Source of the DNA: an uncultured Treponema sp.
GTDB taxonomy: Bacteria > Spirochaetota > Spirochaetia > Treponematales > Treponemataceae
DNA length: 64,000 nt
Direction of reading: 5' to 3'
NCBI GenBank assembly: GCA_945877425.1
Contig: CAMCRZ010000009.1
Location: 1 to 64,000, forward strand
The translations under genes were made by a program, and so were the position numbers. A model generated the notes under the pieces. That model was not told the origin of the DNA. It saw only the letters and a program-made list of their open reading frames with translations, and searched no databases. Every line of letters begins with the position of its first letter. The first letter of the stretch is position 1. Of the stretch, positions 49,418-58,452 are shown piece after piece.

Positions 49418-50418
49418 CAAAACTGATTTGTGCACCAATGGCAACTCTTTCTACAGAAGCATTCAGACGTTCTGTGGAAAGTTTTGGCGGCTGCGATGAA
49501 TATTTCACTGAAATGATAAACGCCTCTTCCCTTCTGAACATGGGACCTTGGGAAAAGTATTACCTTATGAACGAAGTGTGCCCTGAAAAAATTGTCTGGC
49601 AGCTTACAGGAAATAACGGTGACAAACTTGCTCAGGCAGTTCCGGTTGTCTGCGAAAAAGGCGGCATTGGAGTTGACTTAAACATGGGTTGCAGTGCGCC
49701 TCAGATTTACAAAACAGGTGCAGGAATAAGCTGGATGACAAAGCCTCTTAAAGAAACAGAAGATGCAGTAAAAAAAGTAAAGCGTGCGCTGGAAAAAGTT
49801 TCTTCTGAACAGAATAAAAATTTTCGTTTAAGCGTAAAGTGCCGTCTTGGAAACGAAGATTTTACAACAGAAAGTTTATTCGATTTCGTGCAGATGCTTA
49901 CAGACAACGGCGTTGAACTTGTAACTCTTCACCCACGGACTATAAAAGAAAAATACAGAGGCCTTCCTAAATACGAATACGCAGAAGAACTTGCACTTAA
50001 ATTTCCGCAGACAGTTTTTTATTTAAACGGCTGCATTAAAGACAACGCCTCACTTTCTTACGCAATGGAAAAATCTCCTTCTTCAAAAGGAATGATGATT
50101 GCACGTCAGGCGGCAGTTGCTCCATGGATTTTTGCTCAGTTAAAAAAACAGCTTCATTCACAAGGCAGCTCTTATGAAAAAATTACCGTAGACCGTAAAC
50201 AGACTGCACTGAATTTCATCAGCGACATAACTGAATGTCAGCCTCAGGAATTTTTTAAAACACGCATACAAAGATTTTTTAACTATTACTGCCAGCAATT
50301 CAGTTTCGGGCATTGGTTTCAAAGTCTTATGCTTAACTACAAAAGTGTTGAAGACTCAAAAGAAAAAGTGGAAGCTTATTTTGAAAAAGTTCCACAGGAC
50401 AGGTTTCTTGAAATTTGA
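49414..50418 (+). CDS. dus: tRNA-dihydrouridine synthase
   Basis: The 334-residue flavoprotein starts at GTG 49414 overlapping the mrp stop. Dus motifs are present: ICAPMATLSTEAFRRSV, catalytic cysteine in VDLNMGCSAPQIYKTGAG, SVKCRLGNEDF, VTLHPRTIKEKYRG and MIARQAAVAPWIF. It reduces specific uridines in the tRNA D-loop using FMN and NADPH. Which Dus subtype it is cannot be determined. Confidence 0.93.
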   Translation: MTKLICAPMATLSTEAFRRSVESFGGCDEYFTEMINASSLLNMGPWEKYYLMNEVCPEKIVWQLTGNNGDKLAQAVPVVCEKGGIGVDLNMGCSAPQIYKTGAGISWMTKPLKETEDAVKKVKRALEKVSSEQNKNFRLSVKCRLGNEDFTTESLFDFVQMLTDNGVELVTLHPRTIKEKYRGLPKYEYAEELALKFPQTVFYLNGCIKDNASLSYAMEKSPSSKGMMIARQAAVAPWIFAQLKKQLHSQGSSYEKITVDRKQTALNFISDITECQPQEFFKTRIQRFFNYYCQQFSFGHWFQSLMLNYKSVEDSKEKVEAYFEKVPQDRFLEI

Positions 50419-50441
50419 TTTTCCGTTTTAAAAATCAGCGT

Positions 50442-50472
50442 AAAAAAAATGCCGCAGAAAAATCCGCAGCAT
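50442..50472 (-). terminator. Terminator after argS
   Basis: On the minus strand a 9-bp stem, ATGCTGCGG with CTGCGGCAT (two G-U pairs), is followed by T8. It lies 12 bases after the argS stop. Confidence 0.88.
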
Positions 50473-50483
50473 AAAAATCAGTT

Positions 50484-52301
50484 TTACATTCTGTCAAGGA
50501 ACGGCACTAAGACAAGATCCATTGCACTCTTTAAAACAGTAAGCGTACACTTTGCAAGAGCAAGCCTTGACTTTGCAAGTTCGGCATCACTTTCTGCAAT
50601 CGACATAATCGGACAGTCTCTGTAAAAACCGCTGAATGCTTTGCTTACGTCATAAAGGTAAACTGCAACAATGCTTGGGTCAAACTTCTGTGCACTAAAT
50701 GAAATTATTTCAGGATAGCGCTGAAGTTCTTTGATAAGGTTCCACTCACTTTCAGTTGTAAGCTTTGAAAGGCTCTCTTCGTCTTCTGCAGGTGTAAGTC
50801 CGGCTTCCTGAGCTTTACGCAAAATAGAAGCAATGCGAGCGCCCATGTACTGCAGGTAAGGTCCTGTATTTCCGTTAAAACTTAAACTTTCTTCAGGATT
50901 AAAAAGCATATCCTTAACCGGATTAACCTGGAGAAGGTAATAATGCAATGCGCCAAGTGCAACTTTTTCTGCAACTTCATCAGCGTTACCAAGCTGTCCG
51001 TCACGACCACGTTCTTCAATTGCCTTCATTGCATCACTGTGAAGACTGTCAATCAAATCATCAGCATCAACGATTGTTCCTTCACGGCTTTTCATTCTTC
51101 CGCTCGGCAAATTAACAAGACCGTAACTTAAGTGATAAAGTTTTTCAGCCCAGTCAAAGCCCAGCTTCTTGAGGATAAAAAACAAAACCTTAAAGTGATA
51201 AATCTGTTCTGATGCAACAACGTAAACCATTTGATTGAAAGGCCAGTCTTTGTGGCGGCTTATGGCTGTTCCAATGTCCTGGGTGATGTAAACGGAAGTT
51301 CCGTCTTTTCTAAGAAGGACTTTTTCCTGATTATTTCCGTCTTTTCCTTTTCCAGTTACTTCAGTTACATCGATTCTTACAGAGCCGTCTTCTGCTTGAA
51401 ATAAAATTCCTTTTTCCAGACCTTTTAGAATTTCGCCTTTGCCTTTAAGATAAGTTTCGCTTTCAAAATAAAGTTTTTCAAAACCTACGCCTGTTCTTTC
51501 GTAAGTCTGCTGAACTCCAGACAAAGTCCATCCGTTCATTTTTTTCCACAACTGATGAAGTTCGTCGTCTTCAGTTCCGTTTTCCCACTGAACAAGCATT
51601 TCTTCTGCCTGTGCAACTGCTTCTGGGTGTTCCTTGGAATACTTGTCAAATTCAATATAGCACTGACCTACAAAATGGTCGCCCTTCATTCCCAAAGATT
51701 CCGGTGTGTCTCCTTTAGCTTCGTGGAAAAGTTTGTAAGCCAGCATAGATTTGCAAATGTGAACGCCACGGTTGTTGATGATGTTGACACGATAAACTTC
51801 AGCTCCTGCTTTTTTAAGGATACGGCTTACGCTTTCTCCAAGTGCATCGTTCCTTAAGTGACCAAGGTGCAGCGGTTTGTTTGTATTCGGAGAAGAATAT
51901 TCAACCATGATTTTCTGACCTTCAAGAAACATTTTTCCCTGTTCGTCAGTTGTTCCGTATTTTTCTCCCTGCTCGATAATCGATTTTAAAACTTTTGCGC
52001 CAACGCTTGCCTTGTTAAGCTTTACGTTTACGTAAGGTCCTGCTGCAGAAATGTTTCCAAGAGAAATATTTTTCTTATTTATTATATCTGCAACTTCCTG
52101 TGCAATCTGCTGCGGCGAACTGCGGAATATTTTTGCAAAAGTAAAAAGCGGTACTCCTAAATCTCCCATTTCAGGCTTAGGCGGTGTTTCTACGTGAAGC
52201 GAGTCTGCCGTTACATTTTCAGCTTCAATTCCTTTTGCCTTTATAAATTCATTTATGCCGTCTGCAATAATCTGCGCAAATTCAATTTTCTGATCTGCCA
52301 T
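50484..52301 (-). CDS. argS: Arginyl-tRNA synthetase
   Basis: The 605-residue class I synthetase has the N-terminal Add-1 region, HIGH-type motif NKPLHLGHLRNDALGE, the region QMVYVVASEQIYHFKVLF and a KMSKS-position loop GRMKSREG. The C-terminal DALR anticodon-binding domain ends SAMDLVLVPFLDRM, close to the classical ending. It charges tRNA-Arg. Start ATG 52301 has AAAGGA upstream. Confidence 0.97.
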   Translation of the reverse strand: MADQKIEFAQIIADGINEFIKAKGIEAENVTADSLHVETPPKPEMGDLGVPLFTFAKIFRSSPQQIAQEVADIINKKNISLGNISAAGPYVNVKLNKASVGAKVLKSIIEQGEKYGTTDEQGKMFLEGQKIMVEYSSPNTNKPLHLGHLRNDALGESVSRILKKAGAEVYRVNIINNRGVHICKSMLAYKLFHEAKGDTPESLGMKGDHFVGQCYIEFDKYSKEHPEAVAQAEEMLVQWENGTEDDELHQLWKKMNGWTLSGVQQTYERTGVGFEKLYFESETYLKGKGEILKGLEKGILFQAEDGSVRIDVTEVTGKGKDGNNQEKVLLRKDGTSVYITQDIGTAISRHKDWPFNQMVYVVASEQIYHFKVLFFILKKLGFDWAEKLYHLSYGLVNLPSGRMKSREGTIVDADDLIDSLHSDAMKAIEERGRDGQLGNADEVAEKVALGALHYYLLQVNPVKDMLFNPEESLSFNGNTGPYLQYMGARIASILRKAQEAGLTPAEDEESLSKLTTESEWNLIKELQRYPEIISFSAQKFDPSIVAVYLYDVSKAFSGFYRDCPIMSIAESDAELAKSRLALAKCTLTVLKSAMDLVLVPFLDRM

Positions 52302-52387
52302 TTAATTTTCCTTTCAATAAATTGTTTTGCAAAATTGCTTCGTGCATTCTATATAATTTTTCCGCTTATTTCAATGTATGCTGTGAT

Positions 52388-52445
52388 GTCCAGAAATATG
52401 CATTTTCAGCACTTTCAACCGTCCAAAAATATGCATTTTTTGCAC
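52388..52445. repeat. Tandem direct repeat, two units 33 bases apart
   Basis: GTCCAGAAATATGCATTTTC (then AGCAC) at 52388-52412 and GTCCAAAAATATGCATTTTT (then TGCAC) at 52421-52445. Minus-strand translation gives the repeated hexapeptide NAYFWT in a 60-codon open frame without ribosome binding site. It lies in the argS-BMP intergenic region, 52302-52465. Confidence 0.6.
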
Positions 52446-52465
52446 CATCACCCCCGCAAACACCG

Positions 52466-53548
52466 CTACTCCTTCGCAGGAAGTCTTCCGTTAATGCCAA
52501 GAATAAGCCAGTCCATGTTCCACACTTCACTGTCAGACATAACGTCACCTTCCTTTACAACAAGGTTGCGCTTCTGATCGTACAACGGACCTGAAAATAT
52601 TTTAAGTTCGCCGTTTATGATTTTCCTTTTGGCTTCTTCAACTTTTTCGAAAGTACCTTCAGCACAGAGAGTTGTAAGATAATCAATGTCAACAGTGCCT
52701 TCCTTCAGACCGCCCCAGTAAAAACGACCTTCCCACTTTCCAAGCTTATATTTTTCAATATCGCCGATAATGTAATTTTTCCATTTAAAAACAGGAGCCG
52801 TAAGATATGCACCGGGAGCAACATCTTCACCGGAAACAGCAAAACCTATGCAGTAAACGCCGGCCTTTTCAGCAGCAAGCATACAGCCGTGAGAATCCTG
52901 ATGCTGGGCAAGAACGTCACAGCCTTTTTCAATAAGAATGTTAGCAGCATCAACTTCTACAGTAAAATCATTCCATGTATGAGTCCACACAACTTCCAGA
53001 GACGCATTTTTGTTTACGGAACGCATTCCAAGATAAAACGCATTTATTCCCCTTATACATTCGCTTACAGGTTTAGCAGCAACAAATCCAACCTTATTGG
53101 TTTTAGTTTTCATTCCTGCAACAATACCGCACAAATATCTTGCTTCATACATTCTGCCAAAAAATGAACTTACGTTTTCGCCCTGAATTGTTCCAGAGCA
53201 GTGACAGAATTTCACATCTGGATATAAAGGAGCAATTCTTTCAACTGAAGACTGAAAGCCGAAACTTCCTGCGTAAATAATTTTGCATCCCTTGTTTATA
53301 AGCTTCAATAAAACTCTTTCGCATTCCGCAGATTCAGGAACATTTTCTTCGCAGTAAGTTTTTATTCCTCTTGCTTCAATAACTTTTCTGGCATTATCAA
53401 GAGCACGTGAAAACTGATTAGATTCAACAAACCCTGAATACACAAAGCCTACAGAAAATTTTTCATCTGATTTTTCACAGCCTGTAAAGATTAAAACTAA
53501 AATTGCAAGAAAAAGAAAAAGTCTGCCTTTAAAAAATAATTTCCTCAT
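52466..53548 (-). CDS. BMP/PnrA-family nucleoside-binding lipoprotein
   Basis: The 360-residue protein has a lipoprotein signal (FLFLAILVLIFTGCEKSDEK) and the BMP fold: VGFVYSGFVESNQFSRALD, IYAGSFGFQSSVERIA, FFGRMYEARYLCGIVAGMKT and DVLAQHQDSHGCMLAAEKAG. PnrA of Treponema pallidum binds purine nucleosides for an ABC importer. No permease or ATPase is next to it. Start ATG 53548 has AGGA upstream. Confidence 0.9.
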   Translation of the reverse strand: MRKLFFKGRLFLFLAILVLIFTGCEKSDEKFSVGFVYSGFVESNQFSRALDNARKVIEARGIKTYCEENVPESAECERVLLKLINKGCKIIYAGSFGFQSSVERIAPLYPDVKFCHCSGTIQGENVSSFFGRMYEARYLCGIVAGMKTKTNKVGFVAAKPVSECIRGINAFYLGMRSVNKNASLEVVWTHTWNDFTVEVDAANILIEKGCDVLAQHQDSHGCMLAAEKAGVYCIGFAVSGEDVAPGAYLTAPVFKWKNYIIGDIEKYKLGKWEGRFYWGGLKEGTVDIDYLTTLCAEGTFEKVEEAKRKIINGELKIFSGPLYDQKRNLVVKEGDVMSDSEVWNMDWLILGINGRLPAKE

Positions 53549-53676
53549 AAATAAATCCTAACTAATCAATTTCATTTTTGCAACTGTTTTTCATCAGCCC
53601 CGGCGTACTTGAGCACAAGCTGCAACTTATGCCAACCAAGCTGCACATAAGCCCACACTCTTCTTTTTTACAGCCT

Positions 53677-53757
53677 GCTGCAAAAGTTAAAGTTCCAGCT
53701 TCCCTGCAAGCCCCTCTCGTAAAGCAAACACTTCCTCGCAAGCACAGGTGCGGCGGC
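53677..53757 (+). repeat. Dispersed repeat, family C, copy 2
   Basis: See 47943-48022. The gap 53549-53994 contains this copy and the following hairpin; overlapping track ORFs on both strands have no start signals. Confidence 0.7.
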
Positions 53758-53822
53758 TCTAAAAAAGAAAGGCTGAACGTCGCAAAGCCGGGCGGCAAAA
53801 TCAGGCATTAATGCCTTACACA

Positions 53823-53877
53823 CTGTTTGTGGCATGGGAACTATTTTATTTGTCGCTTATGCGACAGCCACAAACAG
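53823..53877. repeat. Perfect long hairpin with nested stem
   Basis: CTGTTTGTGGC (53823-53833) pairs with GCCACAAACAG (53867-53877), and GTCGC-TTAT-GCGAC (53852-53865) forms an inner stem-loop. There is no T-run directly after. It is part of the 446-base gene-free stretch upstream of the DnaJ-domain gene. Unknown function. Confidence 0.65.
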
Positions 53878-53951
53878 AGCGTTTTTGCACCCGACTTCTG
53901 CTCCTAGCGCCTTTGTTTTAAGCCGCCGCAACATACGCAACATCGGTACAA

Positions 53952-53980
53952 TTGAATTTTTATACAAAAAAGGCTACACT
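53952..53980 (+). promoter_or_regulatory. Promoter of DnaJ-domain gene
   Basis: TTGAAT, 17 bases, TACACT (53975-53980), then 14 bases to ATG 53995. The predicted leader is about seven bases, too short for a normal ribosome binding site. Confidence 0.65.
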
Positions 53981-53994
53981 TCTTGCGACATAAA

Positions 53995-54750
53995 ATGAAA
54001 GACTGTTACAAGATACTGGGCGTTTCCCACAATGCAACTGCAGCGGAAATTAAAAAAGCCTTCAGACAAAAAGCCAAGCTTCTTCATCCAGACATCACGC
54101 AAGGAGATGATGTACAGTTCCGCGAACTTTTAACTGCCTATCAGACACTTTCAGATTTAAGGTCACGTTCACTTTTTGACGAATCATATTCCTACAAGCA
54201 GTACACTCAGGAACGCAAAAAAAGAAAATCAGAATTTGATTATAAAACATGGCTTCTTGAACGCAACGATGATGAAAGCCACGCAAAACTTATTTTCTAT
54301 TATCTCGTACACAATCAGGATGATGAAGCTGTTGCTGAATTTAAAAAGATGAACATGGAACGTCCAGGCTTCAGTCTGTCCCGCTGGTTTACAAGAGAAG
54401 ACTTTATGGACTACGGTTACATTCTTGCAGAAGAGCTTGTCCTAAGAAACGAATATTACGATGCAGTGCTTCTTCTTGAGCAAATCATAAAAATGGAATA
54501 TTCATTTAACTACTTTAAATTCTTCTTCCCTGAAGTAAAGGGACTTGCCCGGCACATTTTGCGAAACAAGATTGAAGGTTTTGTAAACGACGAGCTGGCA
54601 CTTGATGCATGGGAACGGGCGCTAGAACTTCAGTTTGGAAAAAGTGACGATTCATTTTTCTTAATGAAAATGGCAGGTGCTTACGAAAGAATGGGAGACT
54701 TTACTACAGCAAAACTCTGCCGCATTGAAAGTGAAAAAATTTCTGTTTAA
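53995..54750 (+). CDS. DnaJ-domain protein with helical C-terminus
   Basis: ATG 53995 (MKDCYKILGVSHNATAAE) is chosen over 53983 because J domains start right before the YKILGV motif. The 251-residue protein has a J domain (residues 1-65, HPD in LLHPDITQG), then a lysine-rich linker and a TPR-like helical region (LAEELVLRNEYYDAVLLLEQ, KMAGAYERMGDFTTAKL). It lacks the glycine-rich and zinc-finger domains of DnaJ, so it is a type III J protein that would recruit DnaK to an unknown client. Confidence 0.88.
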   Translation: MKDCYKILGVSHNATAAEIKKAFRQKAKLLHPDITQGDDVQFRELLTAYQTLSDLRSRSLFDESYSYKQYTQERKKRKSEFDYKTWLLERNDDESHAKLIFYYLVHNQDDEAVAEFKKMNMERPGFSLSRWFTREDFMDYGYILAEELVLRNEYYDAVLLLEQIIKMEYSFNYFKFFFPEVKGLARHILRNKIEGFVNDELALDAWERALELQFGKSDDSFFLMKMAGAYERMGDFTTAKLCRIESEKISV

Positions 54751-54787
54751 TCTTATGTAAAAAAATCAGCATTAGGAGCGTAAAAAT

Positions 54788-55567
54788 ATGATAAGACTTA
54801 AAAACGATGAACAGATTAATAAAATCAGAAAAAGCTGTCATTTGCTTGCTGACTTATTTAATGAAATCATTCCTAAAGTTAAACCTGGAATCAGCACAAA
54901 AGAAATTGACGACTGGTGCATAGACTTTACCCGTAAGTTTGGAGGAAAGCCTGCCTGGTATCAGGAAAATTTTCCCGGCTGTGCATGCATCAGCATTAAC
55001 AATCAGGTTATACACGGAGTTCCTTCAAAAAAACGTTTTATACAGGACGGAGACATTGTTTCACTTGACATAGGAATAAATCTCGACGGTTACATTTCAG
55101 ATTCAACACACACAGTTATGGTGGGCAACGTAAAAAGCGAAGTGCGGAAACTTGTGGAAGTTACAAGAGAAAGCCTTATGGCAGGAATTCAGGCTTGCAA
55201 AGTGGGCAACAGAATCAGTGACATTTCAAATGCAGTTTACGATTTATGCTGCAACAAAAACGGTTATGGCGTAGTTTACGACTATTGCGGACACGGAGTA
55301 GGACTTGACGTACACGAAGATCCTTCCATTCCAAATTGTCCAAGCAGAGGACCAAATCCAAGAATTCAGGCAGGAATGGTTTTAGCTATTGAACCGATGA
55401 TAAATCTTGGAACTGATGAAGTTGAAATTGAAGAAGGTTCAGACTGGACAGTTGTTACCTGCGACGGAAGCTGGAGCTGCCACGAAGAGCATACAGTTGC
55501 AGTGTTCCCTGATCATACTGAAATTTTAACTGATTTAAATTACAACGGAAACGGAGTTACTAACTAA
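54788..55567 (+). CDS. map: Methionine aminopeptidase, type I
   Basis: The 259-residue enzyme has the five metal ligands in their usual settings: DIGINLDGYISDSTHTVMVG (two Asp), GHGVGLDVHEDPSIPN (His), AIEPMINLG (Glu) and EEHTVAVF (Glu). The substrate His is in QVIHGVPS. It removes N-terminal Met from nascent proteins. The start has TAGGAGCG upstream. Icd follows after 20 bases. Confidence 0.97.
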   Translation: MIRLKNDEQINKIRKSCHLLADLFNEIIPKVKPGISTKEIDDWCIDFTRKFGGKPAWYQENFPGCACISINNQVIHGVPSKKRFIQDGDIVSLDIGINLDGYISDSTHTVMVGNVKSEVRKLVEVTRESLMAGIQACKVGNRISDISNAVYDLCCNKNGYGVVYDYCGHGVGLDVHEDPSIPNCPSRGPNPRIQAGMVLAIEPMINLGTDEVEIEEGSDWTVVTCDGSWSCHEEHTVAVFPDHTEILTDLNYNGNGVTN

Positions 55568-55587
55568 ATATTTTTAAGGAGAATCAG

Positions 55588-56784
55588 ATGGCTAAAATCC
55601 AGATGAAAAACGCAATTGCCGAACTTGACGGCGATGAAATGACACGTGTGCTTTGGGCTGTAATTAAGGAAAAGCTTCTTGAACCTTTCATTGAGCTTAA
55701 AACTGAATACTATGATCTTGGTCTTAAATCACGTGATGACTCAGACGACAAAATCACTTACGAAGCAGCTGCAGCAATCAAGCGTCTTGGTGTTGGCGTA
55801 AAATGTGCAACCATAACTTCCAACGCAGCCCGCATGGAAGAATACAAACTTAAACAGCTTACTCCTTCTCCAAACGGAATTCTTCGAGGCGAACTTGACG
55901 GAACAATTTTCCGTGCACCAATTTTTGTAAAGAACATTCAGTGCAACGTTACCTCATGGAAAAAGCCAATCGTTTTAGGAAGACACGGTTACGGCGATGT
56001 TTACAAGAATTGTGAAATTAAAACTCCTTGTGCAGGAACAGCAGAACTTGTGTTTACAGGAGAAGACGGAAAGGAAATCCGCAAAACAATTCAGGTAATG
56101 AAAGGTCCTGGAATTATTCAGGGAATTCACAACCTTGATGAATCAATTGAAAGCTTTGCACGATGCTGCTTTAACTATGCACTCGATCAGAAAATCAGCG
56201 TATGGCTTGGAACAAAAGATACAATCAGCAAAACTTACGACGGAAACTTTAAGGCAATTTTCCAGCGCATTTTTGACGAAGAGTTTAAGCCAAAATTTGA
56301 TGCAGCCGGCATTGAATATTTCTACACTCTGATTGATGATGCAGTTGCCCGTGTTATGAAAAGTGAAGGCGGATTTTTGTGGGCCTGTAAAAACTACGAC
56401 GGCGATGTTATGAGCGACATGATTGCCAGTGCCTGCGGAAGTCTTGCAATGATGACATCTGTACTTGTTTCTCCAAACGGTGAATTTGAATATGAAGCAA
56501 GCCATGGAACTGTTCAGAAACATTATTACCGCTACCTTAAGGGAGAAAAAACTTCTACAAATCCGGTTGCAACTATTTTCGCCTGGACAGGTGCACTTGC
56601 CAAACGTGCTGAACTTGACGACACACCGGAACTTGCAGCCTTTGCAAAAAAACTTGAAAAAGCAACTTTAGACGTAATTGAAGAAGGCCGCATGACAGGA
56701 GACCTTGCCCGTCTTGCAAATCCACCGGCAAAACAAATCCTCAACTCCTGGGAATTCATTGATGCCATTGCAGAAAAACTTTAA
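55588..56784 (+). CDS. icd: NADP-dependent isocitrate dehydrogenase
   Basis: The 398-residue protein is of the homodimeric, eukaryote-like NADP type: ELDGDEMTRVLWAVIKEKL, SPNGILRGELDGTIFRAPI, VLGRHGYGDVYKN, DDAVARVMKSEGGFLWACKN and SHGTVQKHYYRYLKGE. It converts isocitrate to 2-oxoglutarate with NADPH formation. Start ATG 55588 follows AAGGAGAA. No other TCA-cycle gene is in the window, so its use for glutamate synthesis is inferred. Confidence 0.96.
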   Translation: MAKIQMKNAIAELDGDEMTRVLWAVIKEKLLEPFIELKTEYYDLGLKSRDDSDDKITYEAAAAIKRLGVGVKCATITSNAARMEEYKLKQLTPSPNGILRGELDGTIFRAPIFVKNIQCNVTSWKKPIVLGRHGYGDVYKNCEIKTPCAGTAELVFTGEDGKEIRKTIQVMKGPGIIQGIHNLDESIESFARCCFNYALDQKISVWLGTKDTISKTYDGNFKAIFQRIFDEEFKPKFDAAGIEYFYTLIDDAVARVMKSEGGFLWACKNYDGDVMSDMIASACGSLAMMTSVLVSPNGEFEYEASHGTVQKHYYRYLKGEKTSTNPVATIFAWTGALAKRAELDDTPELAAFAKKLEKATLDVIEEGRMTGDLARLANPPAKQILNSWEFIDAIAEKL

Positions 56785-56806
56785 AAGTTAAATTTGCAGA
56801 ATCCAT

Positions 56807-56867
56807 AAAAAAACTGCCTGATAAGCAAGTGATTTTTTCCACAACTTTTCAGGCAGCTTTATTTTTA
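56807..56867. terminator. Bidirectional terminator between icd and murI
   Basis: CTGCCTGA (56814-56821) pairs with TCAGGCAG (56849-56856). A7 lies before the stem and a T-rich tail after, so it can stop transcription from both convergent genes. Confidence 0.85.
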
Positions 56868-56886
56868 AACTCATTGCAGAATTCAT

Positions 56887-57711
56887 TCAGGAAAATTCTA
56901 CAGTTCCGCCCCAGGGAATATCCATATTTTTACATAGAGTTACATATTCTTCAGTTTCACTTTCCGAAGCTTCAGTTACAAAAAAAGTGCAGTCCTTTAC
57001 GCACAAAGATTTTTCGCCTTCACAAGTTTCATTTTTTCCGTAAAGCTTAAACTGCTTCAACGCCTGATTTGCAACGCCTTCCCTGCTGTCAACTACATTA
57101 ACTTTTTCTCCAAAACTTTTTTTCATAACGTCAGCAATGTGAGTAAAATGAGTGCAGCCTAAAATCACTGTGTCACATTCATTTGCCTTAAAAAAATCAA
57201 CGGCATTTTTTACAGCTTCAATTTTCTGCTCTTCTGTGGAAGTAAAAAGATTTTTCTCTATAAACGAAATAAGTTCAGGATCACCTCTGTTAAAAACCTG
57301 GCAATCGCTGGCAAAGTCCTGAATTAATTTTCTGCAATAAGGATGATTTACAGTAGCGTTAGTTGCAAGAAGCCCGATTTTTCTGTTCACTGAAATTTTA
57401 CCGGCAAGCTTTATTGCAGGAACAGTTCCCACTATTGGTACTTGCGGAAAATTTTTTCTTAAAATATCAAGAGCAGTTACGCTGATTGTGTTGCAGGCTA
57501 CAACTATAGTTTTAGGATTCCATTTTTTTATAATCAAATCAACTGCAAGAGAAGCACATTCTGCAACTTGAGAAAAACTTTTTTCGCCATAAGGAAAATG
57601 AGCAGTATCACCAAGATAGACACACTTTGCAGAAGGCAGTTTATTTTTCAGAGCTTTCATGTAAGGCAAGCCGCCTGTTCCTGAATCCAGAAAAGCAAAA
57701 TCAACACGCAT
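56887..57711 (-). CDS. murI: Glutamate racemase
   Basis: The 274-residue protein has the two catalytic cysteine regions VVACNTISVTALD and VILGCTHFTHI and the N-terminal AFLDSGTGGLPYMKAL. It supplies D-glutamate for peptidoglycan. It has a leaderless-type promoter that overlaps the divergent promoter of the pentapeptide gene. Confidence 0.95.
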   Translation of the reverse strand: MRVDFAFLDSGTGGLPYMKALKNKLPSAKCVYLGDTAHFPYGEKSFSQVAECASLAVDLIIKKWNPKTIVVACNTISVTALDILRKNFPQVPIVGTVPAIKLAGKISVNRKIGLLATNATVNHPYCRKLIQDFASDCQVFNRGDPELISFIEKNLFTSTEEQKIEAVKNAVDFFKANECDTVILGCTHFTHIADVMKKSFGEKVNVVDSREGVANQALKQFKLYGKNETCEGEKSLCVKDCTFFVTEASESETEEYVTLCKNMDIPWGGTVEFS

Positions 57712-57719
57712 GATTTTAG

Positions 57720-57759
57720 ATTTTAAGCATTTGACTAAATACTTTCAATAGCATAAATT
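57720..57759. promoter_or_regulatory. Overlapping divergent promoters of murI and pentapeptide gene
   Basis: Minus: TTGAAA (57748-57743), 17 bases, TAAAAT (57725-57720), then eight bases to ATG 57711. Plus: TTGACT (57731-57736), 17 bases, TAAATT (57754-57759), then six bases to ATG 57766. Each -35 lies within the other promoter's spacer, so they compete for polymerase. Neither gene has a ribosome binding site. Confidence 0.82.
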
Positions 57760-57765
57760 ATTACA

Positions 57766-58452
57766 ATGTACACGTTGAATAAATGTCAGTGTCCGGAATG
57801 CAGTAAGCCGGCAATTTCTGTTATTGATGATAAGGGCAACATTACCATGAAGCCAGGCTGGTGCATAAACCATGATCCTGAACCTGAAAAAACTTCTGCA
57901 AAAATTTTAAAGTTCATAAACGAACACGAAAAAATTGTAGGACTTACAGCCTGTGAAATTGAAATAAAAAATGCAGACTTCAAAAACAAAAAATTTTACG
58001 GATGCAATATGCAGCACTGCTCTTTTTCAAACGTCCACTCAAACGGAATGAGAATACGCATGAGTATGTACGACAATTCATCTTTTATAGACTGCGACTT
58101 AATTAACAGCGACATTCAGTTTTCTTCTTTCGCAGGAGCAAAATTTGTTCACGCAATTTTAACAGGCAGCAATTTAATTCATTTAAACTTCAACGGTGCA
58201 AATGCATATCAGTCAAGCTTAGATGACTGCGACCTTTACAACAGCCGTTTTATAAAAGCAATTTTAATAAACACTTCAATGAAAAACTGCAACTTAAAAA
58301 AAACAGTTTTCTATGAATCATTCAGGGACAACGTTTCTTTTAAATATTCAAACACACGGGAAGCTCTTGTTGACAGAAATAGAGGCGGACTTATGGGCGA
58401 CAGTGATGCAGTACTTTCCGAATCAGACAATGAAAGTCAGGAGATATTATGA
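57766..58452 (+). CDS. Pentapeptide-repeat-like protein
   Basis: The 228-residue protein has an N-terminal cysteine/histidine region (CQCPECSKPAI, GWCINHDPEPE) that may bind metal, followed by repeating five-residue units (for example CNMQHCSFSNV, CDLINSDIQFSSFAGAKF and CDLYNSRFIKA) that build a right-handed beta helix. No signal peptide is seen. The C-terminus is acidic and disordered. It overlaps the hydrolase gene by 4 bases. Its divergent partner is murI; some pentapeptide proteins protect gyrase, but nothing here shows that. Confidence 0.85.
   Translation: MYTLNKCQCPECSKPAISVIDDKGNITMKPGWCINHDPEPEKTSAKILKFINEHEKIVGLTACEIEIKNADFKNKKFYGCNMQHCSFSNVHSNGMRIRMSMYDNSSFIDCDLINSDIQFSSFAGAKFVHAILTGSNLIHLNFNGANAYQSSLDDCDLYNSRFIKAILINTSMKNCNLKKTVFYESFRDNVSFKYSNTREALVDRNRGGLMGDSDAVLSESDNESQEIL

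Noticed and set aside
53562-53811. Overlapping ORFs on both strands before the DnaJ-domain gene
   Set aside because: They read through repeat C copy 2 and have no start signals; composition differs from real genes here.
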